Of a stretch of 57,060 nt of DNA, positions 1-8,404 are shown piece by piece. Where the stretch lies: NCBI GenBank assembly GCA_030633305.1, contig DAOVTB010000007.1:1-57060 (forward strand). The letters are read 5' to 3'. The stretch is from Candidatus Muiribacteriota bacterium (lineage in GTDB: Bacteria; Muiribacteriota; DAOVTB01). The translations under genes were made by a program, and so were the position numbers. Position 1 is the stretch's first letter. Each line of letters starts with the position of its first letter. A model generated the notes under the pieces. That model saw only the letters and a program-made list of their open reading frames with translations, had not been told where the DNA came from and did not search any database.

Positions 1-885
1 CCTGTTTCCAAACAAAACAGCATATTTTCGATCTCCCAGTTTTCCTTTTTTCTTATAATGGGAAAGCCATTCGTATGCATCAGAATACGGGCGCCCAGCA
101 TCCTTCCCCATATGACCCAATTCACTCATATGGATTGGAAGTATTAATTTCCTGGGATTAATCAAATCTATAGCACTCTCCATCTCAATGTAATCATCAA
201 CTAGTGGCGAAACACCACCAGCCTTAAACAGTAATACATCAACAGGATATTTATCATACCAGTAAAATCCATCAGGATTAGTTGAATCCGCATCTGCAGT
301 ATGAAGAATATTGTTTTGCCCGTCCCAGATGGATGTTGTCAACATTTTTATGTTTCTTCCATTATCATATGCATGTATTGACTCACGAAAATTGAACTTT
401 ATTTCATTCCAGATATATTCCTGTCCATCTGAAATTCCAATACAGCCATCTGGAATTTTTTTCCCCTTATCAGTTGAAAATCCATCAGGCACAAGTACAG
501 TTTTCTTTTTATGAATCATATATTCAATCAATTCAATCCAACAATGATCCCAGTGTCCATGAGAGACAATAAGGATATCCAGCTTATCGACTAATTCATC
601 GTAAAGTTCTGATGGAATCTCCCAATCCTGACCATCATAATAGTTTTCAATCAACGCCAGATCTATACCAATAAGTTTTTTCTGTGGAGTCCAGATCAAT
701 GTTCCGCAATTATACGGAACCGCAATTGCAGAATTATAATTATAAATTCCAGTCAAAATATCATTAAAAGAGCCTATAAAATAATCCTGTATCTCTTTAT
801 CGCAGATATTACTAGTTTGCAGTTTGGTATCGATATATCTTACATTTGCCAGATCTTCATGATTAAATCTCATTTCCTGTATCAT
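1..885 (-). CDS. metallo-beta-lactamase-fold hydrolase, C-terminus cut by window edge
   Basis: This frame is missing from the ORF track because it runs off the left edge. It is open for 295 codons from an ATG at 885, preceded by an AAGGA-type ribosome site. It carries the MBL metal motif SHGHWDHC (HxHxDH) at about residues 109-116, a downstream TADAD that fits the second-metal aspartate, and LPIHMSE that fits the last histidine. The family is Zn/Mn-dependent hydrolases of the UlaG/RNase Z superfamily; the substrate is not predictable. Only the extreme C-terminus is likely missing. There is no signal peptide, so it is probably cytoplasmic. The MBL-fold gene at 5276-6145 is a different subfamily. 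Confidence 0.85.
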   Translation of the reverse strand, partial: MIQEMRFNHEDLANVRYIDTKLQTSNICDKEIQDYFIGSFNDILTGIYNYNSAIAVPYNCGTLIWTPQKKLIGIDLALIENYYDGQDWEIPSELYDELVDKLDILIVSHGHWDHCWIELIEYMIHKKKTVLVPDGFSTDKGKKIPDGCIGISDGQEYIWNEIKFNFRESIHAYDNGRNIKMLTTSIWDGQNNILHTADADSTNPDGFYWYDKYPVDVLLFKAGGVSPLVDDYIEMESAIDLINPRKLILPIHMSELGHMGKDAGRPYSDAYEWLSHYKKKGKLGDRKYAVLFGNR

Positions 886-930
886 CAATATTTCCTTTAT
901 TTATACTGTTCTTTTTTTATCTATCTTTCC

Positions 931-1000
931 TTCATATTCTTCATGGTGATTTTTTTCTTTTCTTCATGCCCTTCATGCTCTTCATGGTGATTTTTTTCTT
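931..1000 (-). repeat. 9-nt-periodic dispersed repeat (CATGAAG type), duplicated block
   Basis: Two copies of TTCATGGTGATTTTTTTC flank a run of TTCATGCCC/TTCATGCTC units. Read on the minus strand this is a CATGAAGAG/CATGAAGGG array, the same type that follows the stops of xdhA-like and RND genes. Unlike those, no gene ends here; it lies between two divergent genes. It is pyrimidine-rich on the plus strand. Confidence 0.7.
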
Positions 1001-1059
1001 TTCTTTTCTTTTTTAATCTAGTGTCTTTCATGGTTTCATTTTTATGTTATCATAGTCAC

Positions 1060-1923
1060 ATGACGGAAGAGAAAATAATAATTCAAGAACCACTTGTCGA
1101 AGTCAAAGTACCTAAAAGCCTGAAGGAAAAAATCAGATTTTACCTTATTGACTGCAACACTACAATCGGAAAAGGTATTGATATTTTCATTATCTTATTG
1201 AACCTTCTGGTTTGTGTGACTTTTGTTATTGAAACATATTCCATATCTAAAGAAACAGCAAATATTTTGTGGAATATCGAAGTTATCGCTGTCATTTTCT
1301 TTATAATCGAATATATTGCACGACTTTACGGCGAAAAAAATCGCCTTTCTTTTGTTTTCAGCATATATGGTTTCATTGATATTATGGCTATTCTTCCCAC
1401 AATTGTCCTAATTCTGCCAGGCGCGGGAAACTTAGCTTTTATTAAAGCTCTTAGAATATTCAAAGTTTTCAGGATATTCAGATTTTTGAGATTTCTATCA
1501 AATCCAAACTTTTTCTTTGGAAAAATTAATATGCAGCTCCTCAGAGTTGTAAGGCTGATCGTCACAATATTGATTATATTTTTCATAGCATCAGGCTTCT
1601 TCTATCATGTGGAAAATTCGATCAATACAAATGTAGAAACTTTCGGAGATGCCTTTTATTTCTGTGTAGTAACACTTACAACGGTTGGTTTCGGAGATAT
1701 AATACCTCAAAGCGAAAGCGGAAGATGGGTGACAATCCTTCTTATCCTTTCAGGCATCATCCTTATCCCATGGCAGGCAAGTCAAATAGTGAAAGAATGG
1801 GCAAAAATATCAGATAAAGTAAATGTTATCTGTAAAAACTGTGGTCTTAAGTATCACGATAAAGACGCTTCGCATTGCAAATCCTGCGGAAACATAATTT
1901 ATCAAGAATACGACGGAGAATAA
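1060..1923 (+). CDS. voltage-gated-type potassium channel with C-terminal zinc ribbon
   Basis: This is a six-TM K+ channel of the Kv/KvAP type in the inner membrane. Visible parts in order: S1-S3 hydrophobic helices, an Arg/Lys-spaced S4 voltage sensor (ALRIFKVFRIFRFLRF), S5, the pore helix with the selectivity filter TTVGFGD, and S6. The last ~30 residues form a cytoplasmic zinc ribbon (CKNCG...CKSCG). I start it at ATG 1060 (287 aa). The ORF-track start is a GTG at 1021 whose codons come from a dispersed repeat (tctttcatggttt), so the extra 13 residues are unlikely to be real. No clear ribosome site is visible. The ion filter is canonical for K+. The zinc ribbon in place of an RCK domain is unusual and could be a regulatory or interaction module. 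Confidence 0.9.
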   Translation: MTEEKIIIQEPLVEVKVPKSLKEKIRFYLIDCNTTIGKGIDIFIILLNLLVCVTFVIETYSISKETANILWNIEVIAVIFFIIEYIARLYGEKNRLSFVFSIYGFIDIMAILPTIVLILPGAGNLAFIKALRIFKVFRIFRFLRFLSNPNFFFGKINMQLLRVVRLIVTILIIFFIASGFFYHVENSINTNVETFGDAFYFCVVTLTTVGFGDIIPQSESGRWVTILLILSGIILIPWQASQIVKEWAKISDKVNVICKNCGLKYHDKDASHCKSCGNIIYQEYDGE

Positions 1924-2053
1924 CCTCCAACGTTCTGAATGAGCGAATCTTGAATTTTTATGCATCATCCCAAATCTGCGGAGTATAATAATACACCTCA
2001 ATTTAGGCTAATACAGAAAAATCCAACCTTCATCTCATTCAGAACGTTGTAGG
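1924..2053 (+). repeat. structured 3'-end element, copy A (complete)
   Basis: It begins at the base after the channel stop codon. A long outer stem (CCTCCAACGTTCTGAATGAG paired with CTCATTCAGAACGTTGTAGG, one mismatch) encloses the conserved block GAGCGAATCTTGAA, a second stem (TTGAATTTTT / AAAAATCCAA), a third stem, an apical hairpin GTAT-AATA-ATAC flanked by GCGGA and CTC, and the block TCCAACCTTCATCTC. The same blocks with different paired stems occur at 20601-20717, 20759-20885 and 55220-55343. It is read here in the sense of the upstream gene. Confidence 0.8.
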
Positions 2054-2195
2054 GGTTAATTAAATAAAAGAAAAAATATAGTAAAATACTTAAGATTCAT
2101 TTTCTCAGACTGTATAATAATTCAAAAATAAGAAAATTTTAAAACAGATTAAAAAGTTTTTTAACATCTGAGATCATTATTTCTATATAAATTTT

Positions 2196-2279
2196 GGTGG
2201 AAACAACTTATCTGGCGCAGGGGTCAAAGCAACTTTCATGAACTTAGATTTCAAGTTCACAAAAGTTCCATGTGATCTC
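2196..2279 (+). repeat. GGGGTCA hairpin repeat (family 2)
   Basis: The core GGGGTCAAAGCAACTTTC ... GTTCCATGTGATCTC contains an inner hairpin TGAACTT...AAGTTCA. A left extension GGTGGAAACAACTTATCTGGCGCA is shared with the copies near 15127 and 47171. In this copy the right terminus has decayed (GATCTC instead of GACCCC). Related copies lie at 10796, 14998, 22845, 45674 and 47195. Confidence 0.75.
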
Positions 2280-2290
2280 ATCTTTCTTTT

Positions 2291-2323
2291 TCTCTGTGTT
2301 CTCTGTGGTAAAATCTTCTTCTT
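2291..2323 (-). repeat. 9-nt-periodic array abutting the gpmI stop
   Basis: On the minus strand, directly after the gpmI TAA, the sequence reads AAGAAGAAGATTTTACCACAGAGAACACAGAG. This is the CACAGAG form of the periodic repeat, in the sense of the gene. Confidence 0.7.
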
Positions 2324-3829
2324 TTACAAGATCAGGGATTGACCAGTCATTTCAGCAGGTTGTTCGATCCCCAAAAGTGAAAGAATAGTAGGAGCAATAT
2401 CGCAAAGTTTGCCAGAATCACGCAATTTCGCACTATCAAGTCCAACGATTGTTAGAGGGACAGGATTTGTAGTATGCGCAGTCATCGGAGAACCATCATC
2501 AAGTCTGGTTTTTTCAGCATTACCATGATCGGCACAGAGAATACAAACTCCATTTTTTGCAAGAACAGACTGCACAACATCATTTACACATGTATCAACA
2601 GTTTCAACCGCTTTCAGGATTGCGTCATATATACCAGTATGTCCTACCATATCGCCATTTGCAAAATTACATATAATCACATCATATTTATCAGACTCTA
2701 CTGCTTCAACAAGTTTATCTCTAACAGTTTCTGCACTCATCTCAGGTTGAAGATCATAGGTAGCTACTTTTGGACTATTTACAAGTATACGGTCTTCGTT
2801 TTCGTATGGATCATTTCTAAGGCTGTTAAAGAAAAAAGTAACATGGGCATACTTTTCAGTTTCAGCACATCTAAGTTGTTTAAGTCCATTTTTACTCAAA
2901 GTCTCCCCTAGATTATCTTTAATTTTAAGTTCCGGAAAAGCCTCATCAAAATTTCCGTCATCATAATAATGAGTCATTGCAGTGAGTTTCACATCATGTT
3001 CAATTGTGTTAAATTCAGAAAAATCACTTTCAACTATAGCTTTAGTCAACTGTCTTGTGCGATCAAAACGAAAGTTAAAGAATATGATTGCGTCATCTTT
3101 TCCAATTCCTTCATAATCAAGGAGTCTTGGTTTTATGAATTCATCATTTTCATCGTTGGAATAAGCATCTTCTACCGCTTCTTTCCAACTGGAACATTTT
3201 TTTCCTTCGCCACACATAATCGCTCTATATGCAAGCTCAGTCCTGTCCCATCGAGTATCTCTATCCATAGCAAAATATCTTCCAATAAGACTCGCAATCC
3301 GACCAACACCAATACGATCAATTCCGTCCTGTAAAAAACCAAGATGTTCCATAGTTGATCTTGGTGGAGTATCTCTTCCATCAGTCAATGCATGAACAAC
3401 AACTTTTTCAAGACCCTCTTTCTTACACATTTCAAGTATTGAAAGGCAATGTCTGGTAACAGAGTGAACACCTTCAGATTGAATAAGTCCTATAAGATGC
3501 AGCGTTGAGCCATTCTTCAATGCAGTTTTAATAGATTTTAAAAACGCAGAGTTTTCAAAAAAGTCACCATCTTCAACGGATTTATCTATTCTGGTAAGGC
3601 TCTGATAAACTATTCTTCCTGCACCTATATTAAGATGTCCTACTTCACTGTTTCCCTGATACCCAGCAGGAAGTCCTGCACTTACTCCAGATGTTTTTAC
3701 CAGCATCGTTGGATTTTCTTTTTCATATATATCAGTATATTTTGTATTTCCTGAGTAAATTGCATTTCCTTCCTCTTCAAGCCCTTTCCCCCAACCATCA
3801 CGGATTATTAAACAAACAGGTTTTTTCAT
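2324..3829 (-). CDS. gpmI: 2,3-bisphosphoglycerate-independent phosphoglycerate mutase
   Basis: This cytoplasmic glycolytic enzyme interconverts 3- and 2-phosphoglycerate using two Mn ions. The 501-aa length matches the family (about 510). Visible motifs are the N-terminal metal aspartate in IIRDGWGKG, the phosphoserine nucleophile in GNSEVGHLNIGAGRIVYQ (about residues 60-77), TDGRDTPP, and the C-terminal metal motifs CADHGNAE and TAHTTNPVP. An AGGAG ribosome site precedes the ATG. It probably follows the FecR-domain gene in transcription (18-bp gap). A periodic repeat starts right after the stop. Confidence 0.97.
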   Translation of the reverse strand: MKKPVCLIIRDGWGKGLEEEGNAIYSGNTKYTDIYEKENPTMLVKTSGVSAGLPAGYQGNSEVGHLNIGAGRIVYQSLTRIDKSVEDGDFFENSAFLKSIKTALKNGSTLHLIGLIQSEGVHSVTRHCLSILEMCKKEGLEKVVVHALTDGRDTPPRSTMEHLGFLQDGIDRIGVGRIASLIGRYFAMDRDTRWDRTELAYRAIMCGEGKKCSSWKEAVEDAYSNDENDEFIKPRLLDYEGIGKDDAIIFFNFRFDRTRQLTKAIVESDFSEFNTIEHDVKLTAMTHYYDDGNFDEAFPELKIKDNLGETLSKNGLKQLRCAETEKYAHVTFFFNSLRNDPYENEDRILVNSPKVATYDLQPEMSAETVRDKLVEAVESDKYDVIICNFANGDMVGHTGIYDAILKAVETVDTCVNDVVQSVLAKNGVCILCADHGNAEKTRLDDGSPMTAHTTNPVPLTIVGLDSAKLRDSGKLCDIAPTILSLLGIEQPAEMTGQSLIL

Positions 3830-3847
3830 TTTATTTCTCCTAAGAGT

Positions 3848-5224
3848 TTATTTATCTATATCGTTTTTTTCAATTTTAAACAACGGTGAAACACTATCAG
3901 GTTCTTTCATCCCTATTGGATAAAGTCGAAGTCCCACTGTCTTCCTGGTCTCACTATACTTTACTTCAAAATGGGCGGTTTCAAAACCCTTTGCATCAAC
4001 GCTAATTTGCAGTGGATGATATTTCTCTGGATATGCTAATTTAAGTCTCCCCTTTTCGTCTAGAATAGCATAATCAATTCCATTATAACCGTCCATAATC
4101 TTTTTCATTTTGATCTGTTTTCCTTCAAACATAATCTTAAAATCAAAAACCGCAGTCGCTTTAATATTTAAACAATCGTTTTTTTCCTTATTTGTGATCT
4201 TGCTTCCGTCTCCAAATTTCATTTTAGTAAATCTGAAAGGCTGTTTATAAATAAAAAAACCCGGAGTTTCTTCGCCGATCTCGATTTTATCGTAAAAAAC
4301 CATACTGTTACAGTAATAAGTCACATCATAGGATTTATAATTTTCAAGATCGCTGATAATAAATCGGTCACCTCTTAATGCAATAGGAACTCCGTTAACA
4401 CTTTTCTTTCCTTGTATCTTCATTTCTATTCCATTTCCAAAAGGATTACCACCCTTATCCTTACAGTCCAGTATAATCGCAACTTTCTGAGTTCCTGGAG
4501 ATTCCAGATCATCAGATTTATTATCATCTTCATAAACATACTCAGTATCATTTACAAGGCTTTCATCAGAAACAATTTCATTATCCATCAGTACATCTTC
4601 AGGCCAGATAGAAAGATATTTTTCTCTTTCTTCTTCCGTAAATTTAAATACACCTTTTAATTTACGTTTAGCATCAACAAATGCTGTTTCATACTGCTTT
4701 ACAGTTAATATTTTTTTTATTCCAATAGGTGGAAATATCGATTTCTTTTTATCTACAACCTTAAATTTTACTATACCTTCATAAACGATCAGTTCAGATT
4801 TTACATTCTCTTCAGCAAGTACTTCAAAACAAGTTCCCTCTACTCCGGAAACTGAATTAAAAGTTTCAACTGCATATCCAGTTGATTTTACTTTTTTAGA
4901 AAAAATTGAAAGTAATCTTCCAAAAGCTAGAAAGATTCCTGATTTCTTTTTGTATTTTGTCTTTTCCCTGATAATTATTTGTGTTTTGGGTTGCATCATG
5001 ATGATCGTATCTTTAACATTCAACAGTAACTTTACGACACCTGTTCCTTTGTTTTCCAGTTTCTGATCAAATGATAGTTTATCTTTTGCTACAAGCGGTT
5101 TACCAGAATCAACATTTATTAGTTTGGCTCCTGGGTACAATTTGTCTACCACTCCTGCGGTTTTGCAGAAAAGAAAATTATTAATAGAAAAAATTACAAA
5201 AAGCAGTATTACTAATCTTTTCAT
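3848..5224 (-). CDS. exported FecR-domain protein
   Basis: It has an N-terminal signal peptide (MKRLVILLFVIFSINNFLFC) and then a FecR-type domain around residues 25-170, including the diagnostic GVEGTCFEV (compare GVRGTxF) and the preceding TKIxIRE-like strand. The remaining ~280 residues are beta-rich with no motif I recognise. FecR domains usually sit in the periplasm; in candidate lineages such proteins are often stand-alone structural or sensor components, and no sigma factor or TonB receptor is adjacent here. The 458 aa start is supported by AGAGGTG upstream. The cysteine at the end of the signal segment is not a good lipobox (F at -1). Function unknown. Confidence 0.8.
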   Translation of the reverse strand: MKRLVILLFVIFSINNFLFCKTAGVVDKLYPGAKLINVDSGKPLVAKDKLSFDQKLENKGTGVVKLLLNVKDTIIMMQPKTQIIIREKTKYKKKSGIFLAFGRLLSIFSKKVKSTGYAVETFNSVSGVEGTCFEVLAEENVKSELIVYEGIVKFKVVDKKKSIFPPIGIKKILTVKQYETAFVDAKRKLKGVFKFTEEEREKYLSIWPEDVLMDNEIVSDESLVNDTEYVYEDDNKSDDLESPGTQKVAIILDCKDKGGNPFGNGIEMKIQGKKSVNGVPIALRGDRFIISDLENYKSYDVTYYCNSMVFYDKIEIGEETPGFFIYKQPFRFTKMKFGDGSKITNKEKNDCLNIKATAVFDFKIMFEGKQIKMKKIMDGYNGIDYAILDEKGRLKLAYPEKYHPLQISVDAKGFETAHFEVKYSETRKTVGLRLYPIGMKEPDSVSPLFKIEKNDIDK

Positions 5225-5275
5225 GATACACCTCTTTTTTATTACTTTAAGGACTTTGCAACTTACCGAGTAGTC

Positions 5276-6145
5276 TTAGATTTCAAATTCCTGACCTACA
5301 CTCAAAAAACCAGCAAAACCATCATCGACAGCTTTTTTATCCCACTCGCATGGATCACCAAATGCATCTTTGTTTTCATTTTTGAAATCCTGATAATGTG
5401 ACAACCACATCTTACTTAAGATATCATCTGGCAGTTTGACACTATTCGCATCTTTATAACCAGCTAGCTGTCCATAATTAGCATGTACTCCAGAAGCAAA
5501 TTTCATAGGAAGAATCTCGCAATCCTGAACAATAAGATCGGCTTTTTTATAGAACACCTCAACCTGCTTTGGTGAACAATGCTGACTATCTGTTGTAAAA
5601 TATATAGTTTTATGTCCATCTTTATACATCATAAGACCAAATGTATTCATGATTATACTTCCAGTCATAACATGAACCTGTTGGATCAAATCACAAGTCC
5701 ATCCCTGCCATACCCATCTTTGATTTGGTTCCAGTGGTGTAGTCCTGTAATAGGTATCAAGAGAAGCATCAAAACCTTCCATACTTTCCAATCCACCTCG
5801 AAGACTCCTGTTCCATAGATCTTCAAGAAGTTTAACATTTGCTATAAGACGGGGTGCATATGTATTGCCATTTTCATCAAGATTCTCATCCCATCGCCTT
5901 GGTCGATTAGCCCAGTCATATCTGATAAAAGCCATCTGCTCGAGTCCACCAATATGATCTGAATGTAAATGAGAAATATAAATATCATCAATTGATTTAA
6001 TATCAACATTTGCATTTAAAAGAGCAAGTGGTGACTGATATCCATAATCAATAAGCATCCTTCTTCCATCTTCTTCCAGAAGAAAACACTGATTATAATT
6101 TATTTTTGAAAAAGCATTTCCGCAACCAAGTATCTTTATTTTCAT
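5276..6145 (-). CDS. MBL-fold metallohydrolase (RNase Z/phosphodiesterase-like)
   Basis: The 289-aa protein begins MKIKILGCGNAFS, the typical first strand of the RNase Z-like MBL superfamily, and has the metal motif HLHSDHIGG (HxHxDH) at about residues 59-67, FTTDSQH (metal-bridging Asp), a later QDCEI, and a final SHYQD. There is no signal peptide. Proteins of this type act on cyclic nucleotides, phosphodiesters or lactones, and the sequence does not choose between them. GGGGGAATT before the ATG is a good ribosome site. It lies 51 bp upstream of the FecR-domain gene on the same strand and could be cotranscribed. Confidence 0.85.
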   Translation of the reverse strand: MKIKILGCGNAFSKINYNQCFLLEEDGRRMLIDYGYQSPLALLNANVDIKSIDDIYISHLHSDHIGGLEQMAFIRYDWANRPRRWDENLDENGNTYAPRLIANVKLLEDLWNRSLRGGLESMEGFDASLDTYYRTTPLEPNQRWVWQGWTCDLIQQVHVMTGSIIMNTFGLMMYKDGHKTIYFTTDSQHCSPKQVEVFYKKADLIVQDCEILPMKFASGVHANYGQLAGYKDANSVKLPDDILSKMWLSHYQDFKNENKDAFGDPCEWDKKAVDDGFAGFLSVGQEFEI

Positions 6146-6278
6146 AATTCCCCCAAATAATTAACTATTTAAAAACTATATCTTACATTTTAACAAAATA
6201 TTATTATCAGTCAAGATATATATATATTAACAAGCAAATTGTATTGTAAACAAATTTTCTATTAATGAATAAAACTAC

Positions 6279-6306
6279 CTCACACAAAGACCCAAAAGCA
6301 CAAAGG
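6279..6306 (+). repeat. 9-nt-periodic dispersed repeat (CACAAAG type)
   Basis: CTCACACAAAGACCCAAAAGCACAAAGG matches the repeat downstream of tyrS (CACACAAAGGCACTAAGGCACAAAG). It stands alone in the gap between htpG and the MBL-fold gene. Confidence 0.6.
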
Positions 6307-6349
6307 AAAAAATCACATCTACTATACTTTCGGATTATATCAGTATATA

Positions 6350-6381
6350 GAAAAAGAGCAGGTAAAAACCTGCTCTTTTTC
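6350..6381 (-). terminator. bidirectional-looking terminator after htpG
   Basis: A perfect 14-bp inverted repeat, GAAAAAGAGCAGGT / ACCTGCTCTTTTTC, with an AAAA loop. It lies ~20 bp beyond the htpG stop and gives a U-tract in either direction. Confidence 0.85.
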
Positions 6382-6401
6382 TATCATTTAAGACCTTATT
6401 A

Positions 6402-8348
6402 CTATTTTGAATTCACCATCAAATCAGAAAGTTTACTGACAAAGTCTGCTGGGTTTTCCAATTCCATCCCTTCAATAATAAGCGCCTGTGAATAAAGAAG
6501 GTCACAGTAATTAGAAAATCTATCTCCTTCAGGTTCTTTCTCATGCAGATCTTCAAGTATAGAGAATATTTTATGCTCAGGATTTAATTCCAGAATCCTG
6601 TCAGCTTTGAACATCTGATTATTATTCATCTCTGAAAATGCCTTTTCCATACCAAAACTAACACCGCTGTCTCCGCATACAAGACAAACGGGACTGGATT
6701 TCAATCTACTGCTCAATCGAACTTCGGTTATTTTTCCTTCAAGTTTTCCCTTGACCGCATCTAATATAGATTTCTTTTCCTTCTGGAGTTCTTCCTTATT
6801 CTTCTTTTTTTCTTCAGTTTCTTCTCCATCAAGTTCTAAATCTCCACGACTAACTGATTTAAACTTCTTATCCTTAAATTCCATCAATCTTTCAATTGCA
6901 AACTCATCAACACGATCAAAAAGATAAAGGACTTCGTATTTTTTTTCTTTCAATGCTTCCATCTGAGGAAGACTCTCTACACCTGCTCTATCTTTACCAC
7001 ATACGTAATAAATATATTTCTGATCTTCAGGCATTCTTGAAACATATTCTTCCAAAGCAAACAATTCATCAACCTTGTATGAGGTTTCAAAAACAAGAAG
7101 ATTAACAAGTTTATCTTTACTCTCAAAATTAGTATAAATTCCAGTCTTTAGCGCTACACCAAATTCCTTCCAGAATTCATCATACTTTTTTCGATCGTCT
7201 TTCATCATTTTTTTCAAATCAGAAAGAATTTTCTTTTCAACGTTTTTTGCAATTATTTTCAATTGCCTGCTATGCTGAAGTATTTCCCTTGAAATATTCA
7301 AAGAAAAATCTGGAGAATCAACAAGTCCCTTAACAAATTTAAGATAATCAGGAAGAAGCTCCTTACATTTTTCCATTACAAACACACGTTTTGAATACAA
7401 CTGCATACCTTTTTCAAAACCTTCAGTGTAGAAATCAAATGGAACTTTAGAAGGAATAAATATCAATGCAGTATATTCAACAGTTCCTTCTGCCTTTGTA
7501 TGAATAACATCAACAGGATCAGACCAGTCATGAAAATTATTCTTATAAAACTGGAAATATTCCTCTTCCTTGATATCTTTTTTATTTTTTTCCCAGAGAG
7601 GAACCATAGAATTAAGCGTTCTTGTTTCAATTTTTGTAATTGATTCAGCATCTTCAATGATCTTTCCTTCTTCATCTTTGGGCTTTTCCTCAACAGAAAA
7701 ATCCATTTCAATCGGATATCTGATATAGTCAGAATATTTTTTTATAAGTTCCTGGATTTTATATTGATCCATGAAATCATTATCAATGTCTTCTTTCTTC
7801 TTCAATTTTAACGTAATTGTAGTTCCACGTTCAGCTTTTTTAATATGTTCTACTGTATATTTACCATCTCCAGTCGATTCCCATTTAACACCCTTTTTTT
7901 TGCCAGCGGCTAAAGTCTCTACAGTAACCGTATCAGATACCATGAATGTAGAATAAAAACCAATTCCAAACTGTCCAATCATATCCAGGCTGCTTTTATC
8001 AAAATCCTTGTTTTTCATTTTTTCAAAAAAAGCAAGAGTACCAGACCTGGCAATTGTACCGATATTTTCGTTCACTTCAGCCATAGTCATACCAATTCCA
8101 TTATCAGATATAGATAATGTTCCATTGTCCTTGTCTACTTCCAACCTTATACGAAAATCAGAATCGCCCTTAAGAATATCATTGTCCGTTAATCCTTTAA
8201 ATCTGATTTTATCAAGAGCATCTGACGCATTTGATATAAGTTCTCTCAAGAATATCTCGTTATTTGTATAGACCGAATGAATCATAAGGTCCAGAAGTTT
8301 CTTAGTTTCAGTTTTAAATTCCCTTGTTTCTATTTTTTTCTCTGCCAT
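6402..8348 (-). CDS. htpG: Hsp90-family chaperone HtpG
   Basis: This is the cytosolic bacterial Hsp90. The GHKL ATP-binding domain is intact: ELISNASDALDKIR (N-box), DNGIGMT (G1), and GQFGIGFYS (G2). The middle domain has LNISREILQ with the catalytic arginine, and a C-terminal dimerisation domain follows. The 648-aa length is normal, and GGAGGTG precedes the ATG. A charged linker after the N domain (EEKPKDEEGK) is of the usual bacterial kind. It appears monocistronic: there is a strong terminator after it and a 56-bp gap to the preceding gene. Confidence 0.97.
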   Translation of the reverse strand: MAEKKIETREFKTETKKLLDLMIHSVYTNNEIFLRELISNASDALDKIRFKGLTDNDILKGDSDFRIRLEVDKDNGTLSISDNGIGMTMAEVNENIGTIARSGTLAFFEKMKNKDFDKSSLDMIGQFGIGFYSTFMVSDTVTVETLAAGKKKGVKWESTGDGKYTVEHIKKAERGTTITLKLKKKEDIDNDFMDQYKIQELIKKYSDYIRYPIEMDFSVEEKPKDEEGKIIEDAESITKIETRTLNSMVPLWEKNKKDIKEEEYFQFYKNNFHDWSDPVDVIHTKAEGTVEYTALIFIPSKVPFDFYTEGFEKGMQLYSKRVFVMEKCKELLPDYLKFVKGLVDSPDFSLNISREILQHSRQLKIIAKNVEKKILSDLKKMMKDDRKKYDEFWKEFGVALKTGIYTNFESKDKLVNLLVFETSYKVDELFALEEYVSRMPEDQKYIYYVCGKDRAGVESLPQMEALKEKKYEVLYLFDRVDEFAIERLMEFKDKKFKSVSRGDLELDGEETEEKKKNKEELQKEKKSILDAVKGKLEGKITEVRLSSRLKSSPVCLVCGDSGVSFGMEKAFSEMNNNQMFKADRILELNPEHKIFSILEDLHEKEPEGDRFSNYCDLLYSQALIIEGMELENPADFVSKLSDLMVNSK

Positions 8349-8404
8349 AACGACACCTCCACTGTTACTTTATAATAAAAGCTAAAATAACCTATTATTA
8401 TTTT

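Noticed and set aside
2474-3334. Plus-strand ORFs of 145 and 121 aa inside gpmI
   Set aside because: Antisense shadows of a complete, motif-bearing gpmI.
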